Source of the DNA: Adlercreutzia wanghongyangiae
GTDB lineage: Bacteria; Actinomycetota; Coriobacteriia; Coriobacteriales; Eggerthellaceae
Reading direction: 5' to 3'
DNA: 64,000 nucleotides
Assembly (NCBI RefSeq): GCF_035989245.1
Contig: NZ_JAYMFF010000002.1
Location: 1-64,000, forward strand
Both the position numbers and the translations under genes were made by a program. This document shows positions 48,757 to 57,773 of the stretch, one piece after another. The notes under the pieces were generated by a model. It did no database searches. It saw only the letters and a list, made by a program, of their open reading frames with translations, and was not told the origin of the DNA. Every line of letters begins with the position of its first letter. Within the stretch, counting starts at the first letter, position 1.

Positions 48757-51714
48757 CTGGATCTCTTGCAGCCAAGCCTTATGACAATGCCCCAGGCAAT
48801 CTTCTTGCACTACCCGAATTTTGGTTTCTTTGCTCCATTTCCCGAAAGTCGGAATACCCTCAGCGGAACCATTAGGCGAAATAGCCTCGAATTCAAGGCT
48901 GACACTAGCGATATTAACCCCCATAAACCGTGCTCGTGCACCATTCATCTCGACAACATCGCCCCGGAACAAAACAAGGGGCGAGAGCGCCTGGGCTTCA
49001 GGGGGAACCGGCTCGCAATTCACACGCGCAACATGAGCTTTTATCGCCTTCGGAATGTATGACCCATTTCGAAGTGCTGGAATATCAGCATAATACACAG
49101 GATCAGCGTACCATTTCCCCTTGCCCTTGTTTGCGTCAGGGTCAAGCCAAAGCCGCAAGAACGCCATTCCGTCAACGATATGGGCGTTGCCCTCCTTGCC
49201 TAAATAAACATTCCCCTTCTTAACCAATTTGCCGTTTCCGTACAGCAAAGCAAGTTTTTTCTTATCGTCCGTAAACCCATCGAATCGGTAATTCGTCTCT
49301 TCGAAGGCTCTCCCTGTCACGCCGTGGTTTACCAAACGCGTTGGCACAACCTTCTCGCGTTGCTCGACGACCTCCTCAGCAAACGTTTCCCATGGCTGAG
49401 TGTCCGCAAGTCGGCTTTCACGCGCTCGTTTAAAGGCCTCTTTTCCCAAAGAACGCGCCTGGGCAACTTTTTTAACCACGCTTGCCGAGCAAGCAGCAAT
49501 AACGCACGCATCGACGGCGTGGTGCCGATCGTCTGTCCTGTCTTTGGCTGAATCTGTGCCAAAATTCAAGCCCCAACTGTAGCGAAGGGCACTTGTCGCC
49601 CCTCCGGCCACCGCAAGAACACGGGTTTTGGGTCCCTCTTCGGGAAACAAGAGCGTATTCTCCAAATACTCTTTAATGGCAATTGACATATAGCGTGTAT
49701 CATTGAGATTACGGGCCAGAAACTTACCCTCAGCCTCTGAGTCCAACAGCATATTCAGCAGGTGCTCTCTCTTGCGCCGCCGATAATTGCCATTCGCCAA
49801 GACCCCTGCTTTGAATTCCTCCCATGAAGGCGCACCCCGACCAACGTCTTGAGTCATCCATTCATAGGGAGTTCTCTCCCGCTTGTTCTGGTTTGTCGAC
49901 CCCAGCACAAGCACTTTATTGTCTCTGCTATCTTCGCATGTTCTCGAATATGGAAGAATGTGGTCAATCTCGCAATAGCGATCTTCGAGGATCATGCGCA
50001 CCAAATCAATAGGATCCCCCGTATAGGCATCTTTCTGATTCTGCTGTTCGCGAAGCGCATATTTCAGCAAGTCTTTTCCTGTCACATCCTCCACTTCGCA
50101 CCCGCGTATGCCAGCGATCTCCTCTGCCCAGATTTTGTTGTTCTGCTGATTCTGCCGATTCCGCTTGCTTACAAGATCCTTTTCGTGCTTTGACTGCTTG
50201 AGCTCGCGTCCTACTTCAATATGTATCTCATGGGGAACACCATATATTTTGATAATGGAATTGATGACGCGGCGCATGCGCCCCATGGCACGAAGCACGA
50301 CAGGGTTTGAGCACGTAGGATCATAGGCTTCATACGGGGGGAGAAACGCCGTACGCTCATTTCGCTCTTTATCTAAGCGCAGATCCAGCAGTCCCGTCTC
50401 CCTCTCAGCGTCTACCAACGTGTGAACGTCCTCTTCAACGAACGCATCCAGCAGAATGCCCAACGCCTTGCGGCTCCTCGTTCCATAGCCTTTGAACAAT
50501 TTGCTGGCATAGGGGAGGCCCAACACAGCCTCCAGCTCTTCTTCGTCAAGGCACACACTGGCCAGCTGGTTTTCGAGACTTTCTTTTGAACTGGCAAACG
50601 TAATGGCTTCAAGAACATCATCGGCAAAGTCGCGATCGTCAAGCATTCTCTGAAGAAGTTCTTCGGGAAGCCTTTTCGCAAGCAAGCTCCATGCCTTAGC
50701 TTCTGCCACATTAGTTTTGTTCTCTTGGTCCTTCTCAATCCCCTTGAAAAATATGGTCGCGCTGAGATCAAGGTCTTTTCTGATTGTCGAGTATTTCACC
50801 GACTTGGGCTTCGTCGAAAACAATTTAAGAATATAGCCGTTGACTTGGTCGCTCGTAAGGGACAACTCATTTCCCTCAGAATCGACCATGACGATATGCC
50901 CTAGCTTCTCGTATGCTCGGCACAACTCGAACGACAAGTCTGCTCTTGCTGCGCGCTTCTCGTCTTTGAAATAGGAACAAGCTCCAACACGGCTATAAAC
51001 GAGATCATCGTAGTCGGTATTGATGGCGCGCCAGGTGATATTGTCAATATAAGCGGTTTCAAACTCTTCCGAAGCTTTGAGATTACCTTTGCTACGCTGC
51101 GCCGCGAAGATCTTATGCACCTCATCGATAAGCTGAGTATTGCGGACGCAGTGCTCATAAGCTCCCGCCTTATTCCTACTCCTACCTTTCTGAAGCAGGA
51201 ACTCGCCGATCGTCCTACAGCCGGACTCTTTTAGCTCTCTATCGTTTTGAGCAAGAGCGCTTAAAACTTTGCCCGAATCGTCGTTGGCATCTTTTCCATC
51301 ACCCTCTCCGTTCGGAAAGTAGCCCCTACGACCAGACAGGGAATAAAGCACCTGAGAGAACTCTCTATCAGTCAAAACCCTATCGAGTCCCGCCACTCGC
51401 ACCTCGATGACTGGGCTATCGCCTTTCTTTGACTGCAGCCATTCTTTTCCCGCTTCTTCGGGTACAAGGCCTTGCGCTTTCAAGAGCTTCAGGCAGTGCT
51501 TCTGACGATTTTTGGTTCGCGCGTTATTTCTACGTGCGCTACGAGCGCTTCGACGCCCCACGGCAAGGCTTACTTTCGTTTTGTCTTCTTGTGGCGCATC
51601 AAAAAGATGGGAGCCCATTTCCAAGATTTTGCGATTAGCAGTATCAATCAAGGCAAATCCGCAACTAGCAATACCTGGATCAAGGCCAAGGATGTAGTAA
51701 GGCTTATTCAACAT
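48745..51714 (-). CDS. cas9: CRISPR-associated endonuclease Cas9, compact type II-C
   Basis: 989 residues. RuvC-I ILGLDPGIASCG with D12, the arginine-rich bridge helix at about 53-78 (GRRSARSARRNNAR), RuvC-II IHIEVGREL with E500, HNH EIDHILPYS with D584 and H585 and the downstream N599 and N608, and RuvC-III DDRHHAVDACV with D735 are all intact, so both DNA strands should be cut. The recognition lobe is short, as in II-C. The C-terminal 200 residues form the wedge and PAM-interacting part. The gene runs opposite to cas1-cas2, which is unusual. It is moderately AT-richer than its flanks. Confidence 0.98.
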   Translation of the reverse strand: MLNKPYYILGLDPGIASCGFALIDTANRKILEMGSHLFDAPQEDKTKVSLAVGRRSARSARRNNARTKNRQKHCLKLLKAQGLVPEEAGKEWLQSKKGDSPVIEVRVAGLDRVLTDREFSQVLYSLSGRRGYFPNGEGDGKDANDDSGKVLSALAQNDRELKESGCRTIGEFLLQKGRSRNKAGAYEHCVRNTQLIDEVHKIFAAQRSKGNLKASEEFETAYIDNITWRAINTDYDDLVYSRVGACSYFKDEKRAARADLSFELCRAYEKLGHIVMVDSEGNELSLTSDQVNGYILKLFSTKPKSVKYSTIRKDLDLSATIFFKGIEKDQENKTNVAEAKAWSLLAKRLPEELLQRMLDDRDFADDVLEAITFASSKESLENQLASVCLDEEELEAVLGLPYASKLFKGYGTRSRKALGILLDAFVEEDVHTLVDAERETGLLDLRLDKERNERTAFLPPYEAYDPTCSNPVVLRAMGRMRRVINSIIKIYGVPHEIHIEVGRELKQSKHEKDLVSKRNRQNQQNNKIWAEEIAGIRGCEVEDVTGKDLLKYALREQQNQKDAYTGDPIDLVRMILEDRYCEIDHILPYSRTCEDSRDNKVLVLGSTNQNKRERTPYEWMTQDVGRGAPSWEEFKAGVLANGNYRRRKREHLLNMLLDSEAEGKFLARNLNDTRYMSIAIKEYLENTLLFPEEGPKTRVLAVAGGATSALRYSWGLNFGTDSAKDRTDDRHHAVDACVIAACSASVVKKVAQARSLGKEAFKRARESRLADTQPWETFAEEVVEQREKVVPTRLVNHGVTGRAFEETNYRFDGFTDDKKKLALLYGNGKLVKKGNVYLGKEGNAHIVDGMAFLRLWLDPDANKGKGKWYADPVYYADIPALRNGSYIPKAIKAHVARVNCEPVPPEAQALSPLVLFRGDVVEMNGARARFMGVNIASVSLEFEAISPNGSAEGIPTFGKWSKETKIRVVQEDCLGHCHKAWLQEIQSED

Positions 51715-51882
51715 AGAAGTTCTCCTTTTTACCAGAAAAGTGCTTTCAGGCGAAGACAGTCATGACGCGAGCATTCTATCGCAAAACCTGCAAAGAAGAG
51801 CCCGAGCAGCCGATCGCCGCTCGGGCTCTTTCATCAAGGCAAAGTCCAGAAGCAAGCCTTGGAACCTGCGCTTTTCGCTCCC

Positions 51883-53310
51883 CTACCGCCTCTCGATCGG
51901 GACGTAGGGCTTGGTGCCGCGGACGGTGTTCTTGTAGGCGGGGCGGATGATGCGCTTGCCGGCGGCGATTTCCTCGAAGCGGTGCGCAGCCCAGCCGGCC
52001 ATGCGAGCGCAGGCGAACAGCGGCGTGAACAAGTCCTCGGGAATGCCCATCATGGAGTAGATGAAGCCCGAGTACATGTCCACATTCGCGCACAGCTCCT
52101 TGGTGGAGCCCTTCTCGCGGGCGAACACCTCCGGCGTCAGACGCTCGATGGACTTCAGCAGGTTCAGCTCGGCCTCGTATTCGGTGCCGGCGGCCAGCTG
52201 CTCGGCGAAGCGCTTGCCGATGATGGCGCGCGGGTCGGAAAGCGTGTACACCGCGTGCCCCATGCCGTACACGAGCCCCGTGCCGTCGTAAGCCTGCTTG
52301 TTCACGATCTTCGCCAGGTAGGCGGCCACCTCGTCATCGTCTTCCCAATTCTTCACGTTCTGCTTGATTTCCGCTTGCATGGCGCGCACCTGGTGGTTGG
52401 CACCGCCGTGGCGATGGCCCTTGAGCGACCCGAAGGCCGCCGCGTAGGTGGAATAGGGGTCGGTGTCGGACGACGACAGCACGCGCGTGGTGAAGGTGGA
52501 GTTGTTGCCGCCGCCGTGCTCGGCGTGCAGGCACAGCATGATGTCCAGCATGCGCGCCTCCTCCGGCGTGAACGCGCGATCGGGACGCAGCATGGAGAGG
52601 ATGGTCTCAGCCGTGGACTGCCCCGGCACGAAGCGGTGCATGATCATGGAGTCGTGGTGGAACGCCGCGCGCTTGGCGTAGTAGGCCAGCACCATGATAC
52701 GCGGCAGACGGCTGATGAGCGACAGTGCCGTGTGAATCTCGTGGCCGGGCGAGCGATCCTCGGCGCACTCGTCGGCGGCGTACAGGCGCAGGATGGAGCG
52801 GGCCATCATGTTCATGAGATCGGGCGAGGTATCCACCATAAGGGTGCTGGCCGTGAAACCGTCGGGCAGCTCGCGCTGGGAATCGATCACCTCCACGAAG
52901 CGGTCGAGACGCTCCTGCGTAGGCAACTCGCCCATGAGCAGCAGGTAGGCAACCTCCTCGAAGGCGAAGCGGCGCGACGGGTCCAGGTCGCCCAGCAGGT
53001 CGTAGATGTCGTAGCCGCGCAGGCGCAGCGAGCCCTCGGCGGGCATCTTCTCGCCGTCGGACACCACGTAGCCGTGCACGTTGGACACGTTCGTCATGCC
53101 CGCCAGCACGCCCGTGCCGTCGGCATTGCGCAGGCCGCGCTTCACATCGTGGGTGCGGTAGTGCTCCGGATCGATGGCATTCACCTGGTAGAAGTTGTCG
53201 TAGAGGCGCACGCGGCGCGCTTCCTCTTCGCTGATCTCAATAGGCTCGGCGCCGTCGATATCGGCGTGGTTGTCCACACGGATGACAGCTTCGTCGATTT
53301 CCATGGCCAT
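51883..53310 (-). CDS. gltA: Citrate synthase
   Basis: 475 residues. It condenses oxaloacetate and acetyl-CoA. The active-site histidine regions LCLHAEHGGGNNST and VYGMGHAVYTLSDPRA and the late aspartate region LFACARMAGWAAH are present. It is somewhat longer than the typical 430 residues because of an N-terminal acidic extension. The reading frame may start at either of two adjacent Met codons (MAMEIDEAV). It is monocistronic, between cas9 and tRNA-Arg. Confidence 0.95.
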   Translation of the reverse strand: MAMEIDEAVIRVDNHADIDGAEPIEISEEEARRVRLYDNFYQVNAIDPEHYRTHDVKRGLRNADGTGVLAGMTNVSNVHGYVVSDGEKMPAEGSLRLRGYDIYDLLGDLDPSRRFAFEEVAYLLLMGELPTQERLDRFVEVIDSQRELPDGFTASTLMVDTSPDLMNMMARSILRLYAADECAEDRSPGHEIHTALSLISRLPRIMVLAYYAKRAAFHHDSMIMHRFVPGQSTAETILSMLRPDRAFTPEEARMLDIMLCLHAEHGGGNNSTFTTRVLSSSDTDPYSTYAAAFGSLKGHRHGGANHQVRAMQAEIKQNVKNWEDDDEVAAYLAKIVNKQAYDGTGLVYGMGHAVYTLSDPRAIIGKRFAEQLAAGTEYEAELNLLKSIERLTPEVFAREKGSTKELCANVDMYSGFIYSMMGIPEDLFTPLFACARMAGWAAHRFEEIAAGKRIIRPAYKNTVRGTKPYVPIERR

Positions 53311-53447
53311 GGCGCATCCTCTCGCAACGCGGCTTACGCGGGTATCGGACTATTTTAGCGTGCCGAGCCTCCCCCGCCTAGGACGACTCGCGCGCATCGC
53401 CACCCGCACGGCGAGCGGCGCGCTCCCAAAAAAGTTGAAAATTGTCG

Positions 53448-53476
53448 TTGACAAGCCCCGACGGTGATGGTTTAAT
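53448..53476 (+). promoter_or_regulatory. Sigma-70 type promoter of tRNA-Arg
   Basis: TTGACA, a 17-base spacer and TTTAAT lie 21 bases before the tRNA. This is close to the vegetative consensus. Confidence 0.85.
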
Positions 53477-53496
53477 AGTCGTTGCTGTTTTGAAGT

Positions 53497-53573
53497 GCGC
53501 CGTTACCTCAGCTGGATAGAGGGACTGACTACGAATCAGTACGTCGGGGGTTCGAATCCCTCACGGCGCACCA
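53497..53573 (+). tRNA. tRNA-Arg (anticodon ACG)
   Basis: Acceptor arms GCGCCGT / ACGGCGC, anticodon loop CTACGAA, T-arm GGGGTTCGAATCCC and encoded CCA. ACG is the substrate for inosine formation by TadA. Confidence 0.97.
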
Positions 53574-53588
53574 CTTTAAATGATCGAA

Positions 53589-53611
53589 GTCGCCACAGGC
53601 GGCTTTTTTTG
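53589..53611 (+). terminator. Rho-independent terminator after tRNA-Arg
   Basis: GTCGCC-ACA-GGCGGC is followed by TTTTTTT. Confidence 0.85.
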
Positions 53612-53669
53612 TACCCACGTTCTGAACGACCGCCCTCGGCCTCGCGCCTGCAAAAGCGATCAGCAGCCG

Positions 53670-55256
53670 CTACCTGTCCTGAACGCGAGAAGCCTCCACC
53701 AGGTCGATCAGCTCTTGCTGGGAATGGATGTCCAGCTTCTGGTACACATGCTGACGATGCGACGAAACCGTGCTCGCGGAAACAAACAGCTGCTTCTGAA
53801 TGTAGGCGCTGTTGCGGCCCTGGGCCAGAAGCATCATCACCTGCAACTCGCGTTCGGAAAGGCCGCAACGCTGCGCCAGATCTTGGCATGTCTGGCGGAA
53901 ATCGTCCTCGCGCTGGGAAGCCGGCTCCGCCTCCGCGACTGCAGCCGGCGACGCCGCCACGTCTTCCAGCCGCCCATTGGCCGACACCGCAATGCGCGGC
54001 CCCCGTTCCGTCCGGCTGCGCAGAAGCAGCTCGAAATTCCGTTCGGGAAGCAGGAACAGGATGGTAGCCACCAGAATCAGCACGGCTCCCATAGCGCACC
54101 CCACCGCCACCTCAACCGGCAGCTCACCCGCGTTTCCCAATGCGCCCGCGGCCAACTGGCCGAGAATCTGACCGAGGCACGACGCCAGGCGCACCGTGGC
54201 GAACATCCTGATGTTCGCCCGCATCGGGGAGCACGCAAGCAAAATGGCCGTCAGCCACAGCAGGATGGCCGAGCACCCCCACGTCGCGGTGCCGGCGACG
54301 CCGAAGGCAATCTGACCTGCATCACTGGCACCGAACAGCGCCGGCACCAGAAGCCCCACCGCGTCAACGAACAGCAGCGAGAACAGCACCCCGTAGAATG
54401 CCGCCCCCTTGCGACGCTGGGTGAGCCAAATGAAAGGGGCCAGCAGCAGGGCGGCGGCCAGGGCGGTGCCCAAGGCGCCGAACTCTTTCAGCAGCAGAAA
54501 GCCGTTGGATCCCGGCAAATCTCCCGTCCCGAACCCCTGCAGCGATTGCGCGCCCTCGCAAACGAACCCCACGGCAACCATGCCAAGCACCACGCCGACA
54601 ACCGCGCGCTGCGAAAGCCCCTCGGCAGACGATGGAGCACTCTCGCCTCGCGCGGGCTCTTCGCATCCCGCACCCCCAACGCGGCCGGGACGCTTCCGCC
54701 CTTCCCGACGGCAGGCAACCAGGGCAGCTGCTGCAACCAGCGGGATGGCCACCGTGGCGGCCACGAACAGCGGAACGGGAAACGCGATCATGAAGCAGTA
54801 GACGAACATGGCCACGGGAACCCCCGCGCCCACAATCGTCACAATGGCGCGAGACTCCAGCTTGCACAGCTCCAGCCCCACCCCCAGCGCCAGCAGCCCC
54901 GCGCACATTCCCGACAGGGCGTCGGCGGCCAAAACCACCCACGGCGATCCTGCCGACAGCTGGCCCACGTTCACCGCCATGGAGAATCCCGTGACCGCTG
55001 CAAGCAGCACCGCGGCCACCCACACAGCGCGGCCCTCGGTGCACCGCGCGGCCCACCGGGGCAGCAGCGCGACCACCGCCCACGCAAGCGCGAACACCAC
55101 GCCCGATTGCGTGTACGACCCCAGCAGGGCCTCGTAGCGGGCGCTCGCCGCATCCATAAGGGAAGGATCGGGCACGATATCCATGCCCACGCAGATGATC
55201 GAGACGAAGGCCAGCATCAGGAGAGCATGCTCCTTCTTGAACCATGTCGCCCTCAT
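53670..55256 (-). CDS. LuxR-type regulator with about twelve membrane spans (pair 2)
   Basis: 528 residues. Hydrophobic helices cover roughly 10-415 with a Pro/Gly/Arg-rich central loop. The LuxR helix-turn-helix at the end reads LSERELQVMMLLAQGRNSAY then LFVSASTVSSHRQHVYQKL. I chose ATG 55256 because GGGGAGG stands five bases before it; a GTG six bases upstream is also possible. It diverges from the flavoprotein at 55473, 216 bases away, and is likely its regulator. Confidence 0.92.
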   Translation of the reverse strand: MRATWFKKEHALLMLAFVSIICVGMDIVPDPSLMDAASARYEALLGSYTQSGVVFALAWAVVALLPRWAARCTEGRAVWVAAVLLAAVTGFSMAVNVGQLSAGSPWVVLAADALSGMCAGLLALGVGLELCKLESRAIVTIVGAGVPVAMFVYCFMIAFPVPLFVAATVAIPLVAAAALVACRREGRKRPGRVGGAGCEEPARGESAPSSAEGLSQRAVVGVVLGMVAVGFVCEGAQSLQGFGTGDLPGSNGFLLLKEFGALGTALAAALLLAPFIWLTQRRKGAAFYGVLFSLLFVDAVGLLVPALFGASDAGQIAFGVAGTATWGCSAILLWLTAILLACSPMRANIRMFATVRLASCLGQILGQLAAGALGNAGELPVEVAVGCAMGAVLILVATILFLLPERNFELLLRSRTERGPRIAVSANGRLEDVAASPAAVAEAEPASQREDDFRQTCQDLAQRCGLSERELQVMMLLAQGRNSAYIQKQLFVSASTVSSHRQHVYQKLDIHSQQELIDLVEASRVQDR

Positions 55257-55472
55257 GCGCACCTCCCCGTGCCCTCATCCGAATCTCGCGACGCATCATT
55301 GTAACACGGCTCTCATACCGTCTTTTCACCCCTCGGTAGCGGGGAAATCATGTTACGGACACGAGCCGTTTCGTGCCGTCGAGCCGATGGCGAAACTGAG
55401 CAGAACCATCACTATGGACGTCACGTCGCGCCGGAGAAGGCCGGCGCAGGAGAAAGGATCGAAAGGAGCGGG

Positions 55473-57359
55473 ATGAACGTTTCAAGAAGAGATCTGCTGA
55501 AGGGCAGCGCCGTGCTGGGGGCCGGCTTGGCCGCCACGGCCGGATTGTCGGTGCTGCCAGGCTGCGCGCCCGCCGCGGGCTCGTCGGACAAGGCAGGCGA
55601 CAGCGCGCTGGCGAACAGCGGCGCGGGCAACCCGAACGACCACTACCAGACAGGCATCGATTGGCTGGGAACGCCTCCCGAAATCAGCGACGACGAGGTT
55701 ACCGCAACTTTTGATGGCGACATCATCGTATGCGGCGGCGGCAACTCCGGCATTCAGGCCGCCCTGGCCGCAGCCGAAGGCGGCGCGAAGGTTCATGTGC
55801 TGGAGTCTTCGGCCGAGGAATTCCGCCGCGTCAAGGGTCGCGACGTGGGTCACGTGAACTCGCAGTGGCTGATCAACCAGGGGTTCGGCCCCTATGACGA
55901 GGGCGCGATCGTGAACGAGTTCATGCTGCGCTGCGGCGGCCGCAACAACGCCGAGATCGTCAAGCGCTACGTCTACAACTCGGGCGAGACCTTCGATCAC
56001 ATGATCAGCCTGGTCTCGTGGCCCGACGAGCGCATCAAGCCCGTGAACCGCTCGAGCCAGGAGATCAGCCCCATCGACCCCAGCGCCATGTACGTGCCCC
56101 AGGCCGCCGGTGCGCTGGACGGCCCGGTGGAGTACCCCGTCAGCCAGGGCGGCTTCAAGACGTGGGCCTCCACAGCCTCCGCCGTGGGCGAGATCAGCCA
56201 CATGTTCGGCGATGAGTCGGGCATCGGGGAAAACGACTACTCCCGTTGGGACGAGATCCAGCAGTTCTCCATCCTGAAGGGGCAGGACCTGGGCGCCGAA
56301 TGGCACTACGAGCAGCGCGCCCGCTGCCTCATCACCGACGACTCCGGAGCCGTGGTGGGCGTGTATGCGGAAAACGCCGACGGCACCTACACCCGCTACA
56401 ACGCAGCCACCGGCGTTATCCTGTGCACCGGCGACTTCGGCGCCGATGTGAACATGGCCTGGGCTCTGCTGGCCGAGCATTCCGAACTGGCCGCTCGCGC
56501 GGGCAAAAGCCCGGAGGATCTGCGCCCCGAAAGTTTCTGCGAGGGCGAAGGACACAAGATGGCCTGCTGGCTGGGTGCCCAAATCGAGCCGCTGCCGCGC
56601 CCCGTCATGACCTACTACTGGACCGGCGCGCCCTGGGGCACCGTTCCCTATCTGTGGCTGAACAGCGAAGGCAAGCGCTTCATGAACGAGGCGGCCGTCT
56701 CCAATGCGTGGGCCACTGGCATTCGACAGCCCGTGGGCCCGACCTGCACCATCTCGGACAGCAAGTGGTTCGACGTGCTGAAGCGCGGCGGCATCGAGCT
56801 GGGATCTCCCAATGCGGGACGCCCCGACTACGTGCTGGAGATGAAGGAAGATGTCGACAACGTGCCGGTGGGCGACCCCAACGGAGCCCGCTGTCGCGAC
56901 AGCGTGGAATGCGAGCGCGCGCCACATATCGTCTATAAGGCCGACACCATCGAGGAACTGCTGGGCTTCATGGGCTTTTCGGACGAGGCGATCAAGGAGG
57001 CCACGGCATCGGTCGAGCGCTACAACGAGCTCTGCTATCAGGGTCACGATGCCGACTTCGACAAGGACGACAAGTTCATGTCGCCCATCGACGAGCCGCC
57101 CTACATTGGCGCGTTCTTCGAGAACGAGCGCTGGAAGGGCATTGGACTTGTGTGCCTCACCGGCTTGATCACCGACAGCCATCTGCAGGTGCTCGACGGC
57201 GACGGCAAGAAGATCCCGGGCCTCTGGGCGGCGGGCAACTGCCTCGGCGGCCGCTACGGCACCGGGTATGTGACCCCCATCGCGGGCAATTCCATCGGCA
57301 TGGCCATCACTCACGGCCGCGTCGCCGGCAAGGTGGCCACGGGCCAAGAGGTGCGTTAG
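55473..57359 (+). CDS. Tat-exported FAD-dependent oxidoreductase, fumarate-reductase-like (pair 2)
   Basis: 628 residues. A twin-arginine signal (SRRDLLKGSAVLG) ends in a PGC lipobox (C31). The FAD motif DIIVCGGGNSGIQAALAAAEGG has GGGNSG in place of the usual GxGxxG. The capping domain contains many Trp and Tyr (TYYWTGAPWGTVPYLWLN), and the C-terminal FAD contact is LWAAGNCLGGRYGTGY. It is larger than and distinct from the flavoprotein of pair 1, so the two probably use different acceptors. GAAAGGAGCGGG precedes ATG 55473; the longer reading frame has no support. Confidence 0.9.
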   Translation: MNVSRRDLLKGSAVLGAGLAATAGLSVLPGCAPAAGSSDKAGDSALANSGAGNPNDHYQTGIDWLGTPPEISDDEVTATFDGDIIVCGGGNSGIQAALAAAEGGAKVHVLESSAEEFRRVKGRDVGHVNSQWLINQGFGPYDEGAIVNEFMLRCGGRNNAEIVKRYVYNSGETFDHMISLVSWPDERIKPVNRSSQEISPIDPSAMYVPQAAGALDGPVEYPVSQGGFKTWASTASAVGEISHMFGDESGIGENDYSRWDEIQQFSILKGQDLGAEWHYEQRARCLITDDSGAVVGVYAENADGTYTRYNAATGVILCTGDFGADVNMAWALLAEHSELAARAGKSPEDLRPESFCEGEGHKMACWLGAQIEPLPRPVMTYYWTGAPWGTVPYLWLNSEGKRFMNEAAVSNAWATGIRQPVGPTCTISDSKWFDVLKRGGIELGSPNAGRPDYVLEMKEDVDNVPVGDPNGARCRDSVECERAPHIVYKADTIEELLGFMGFSDEAIKEATASVERYNELCYQGHDADFDKDDKFMSPIDEPPYIGAFFENERWKGIGLVCLTGLITDSHLQVLDGDGKKIPGLWAAGNCLGGRYGTGYVTPIAGNSIGMAITHGRVAGKVATGQEVR

Positions 57360-57514
57360 CCCCCGCATCCACTTTCGCGCCGGCACGGTTCCCTCCCCCG
57401 TTGCCAGTGCATACCCTCCCAACGAGGGGAGTTGCGTCATGCAGCTCCCCTCGCCCCTTTTCAGGGGAATATCCCCGATCTGCGAATTCCTCCGCAACCC
57501 CCGGTCGCTTCGAC

Positions 57515-57773
57515 TATAATAGGAACGTTCGCTTGAGCAACGTCGGCGAACTCGTGTACTGGCTTTAGGAAAGGAACACCGTGAAGGTTCGAAAATCGAA
57601 ACCTCACAGTATGTAAGCTTCCGGCCTCTTCCTTTGTGGCAGCGGTCGGGAGAAACGACTGCTGTGCGCTCGTATGCGCAGGTTGACCACGGGGATTAGC
57701 ATCCTCGACCTGCTGGGTTCCCGCCCGGCCCCAACCTCCGGATACGCGCGCCCCCAACCACGGAGGAACATTC
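57515..57773 (+). promoter_or_regulatory. Promoter and long structured 5' leader of the magnesium-transport operon
   Basis: TATAAT at 57515-57520 puts the RNA start near 57527, leaving about 247 leader bases with no reading frame I support. Hairpins are visible: AGGTTCGAAAATCGAAACCT (57584-57603) and GCGC-TCGTAT-GCGC near 57669. A metal-sensing riboswitch is plausible from context. The sequence lacks the core motifs of the M-box and yybP-ykoY classes as I know them, so the class is unassigned. The bases 57360-57514 show nothing recognisable. Confidence 0.45.

Noticed and set aside
48745..51714. Type II-A assignment of the CRISPR system
   Set aside because: No csn2, a 989-residue Cas9 and repeat-embedded promoter-like boxes point to II-C.
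57527..57773. M-box or yybP-ykoY riboswitch upstream of the MgtE-like gene
   Set aside because: Context fits, but I could not find the conserved core segments of either class, so I report only an unassigned structured leader.
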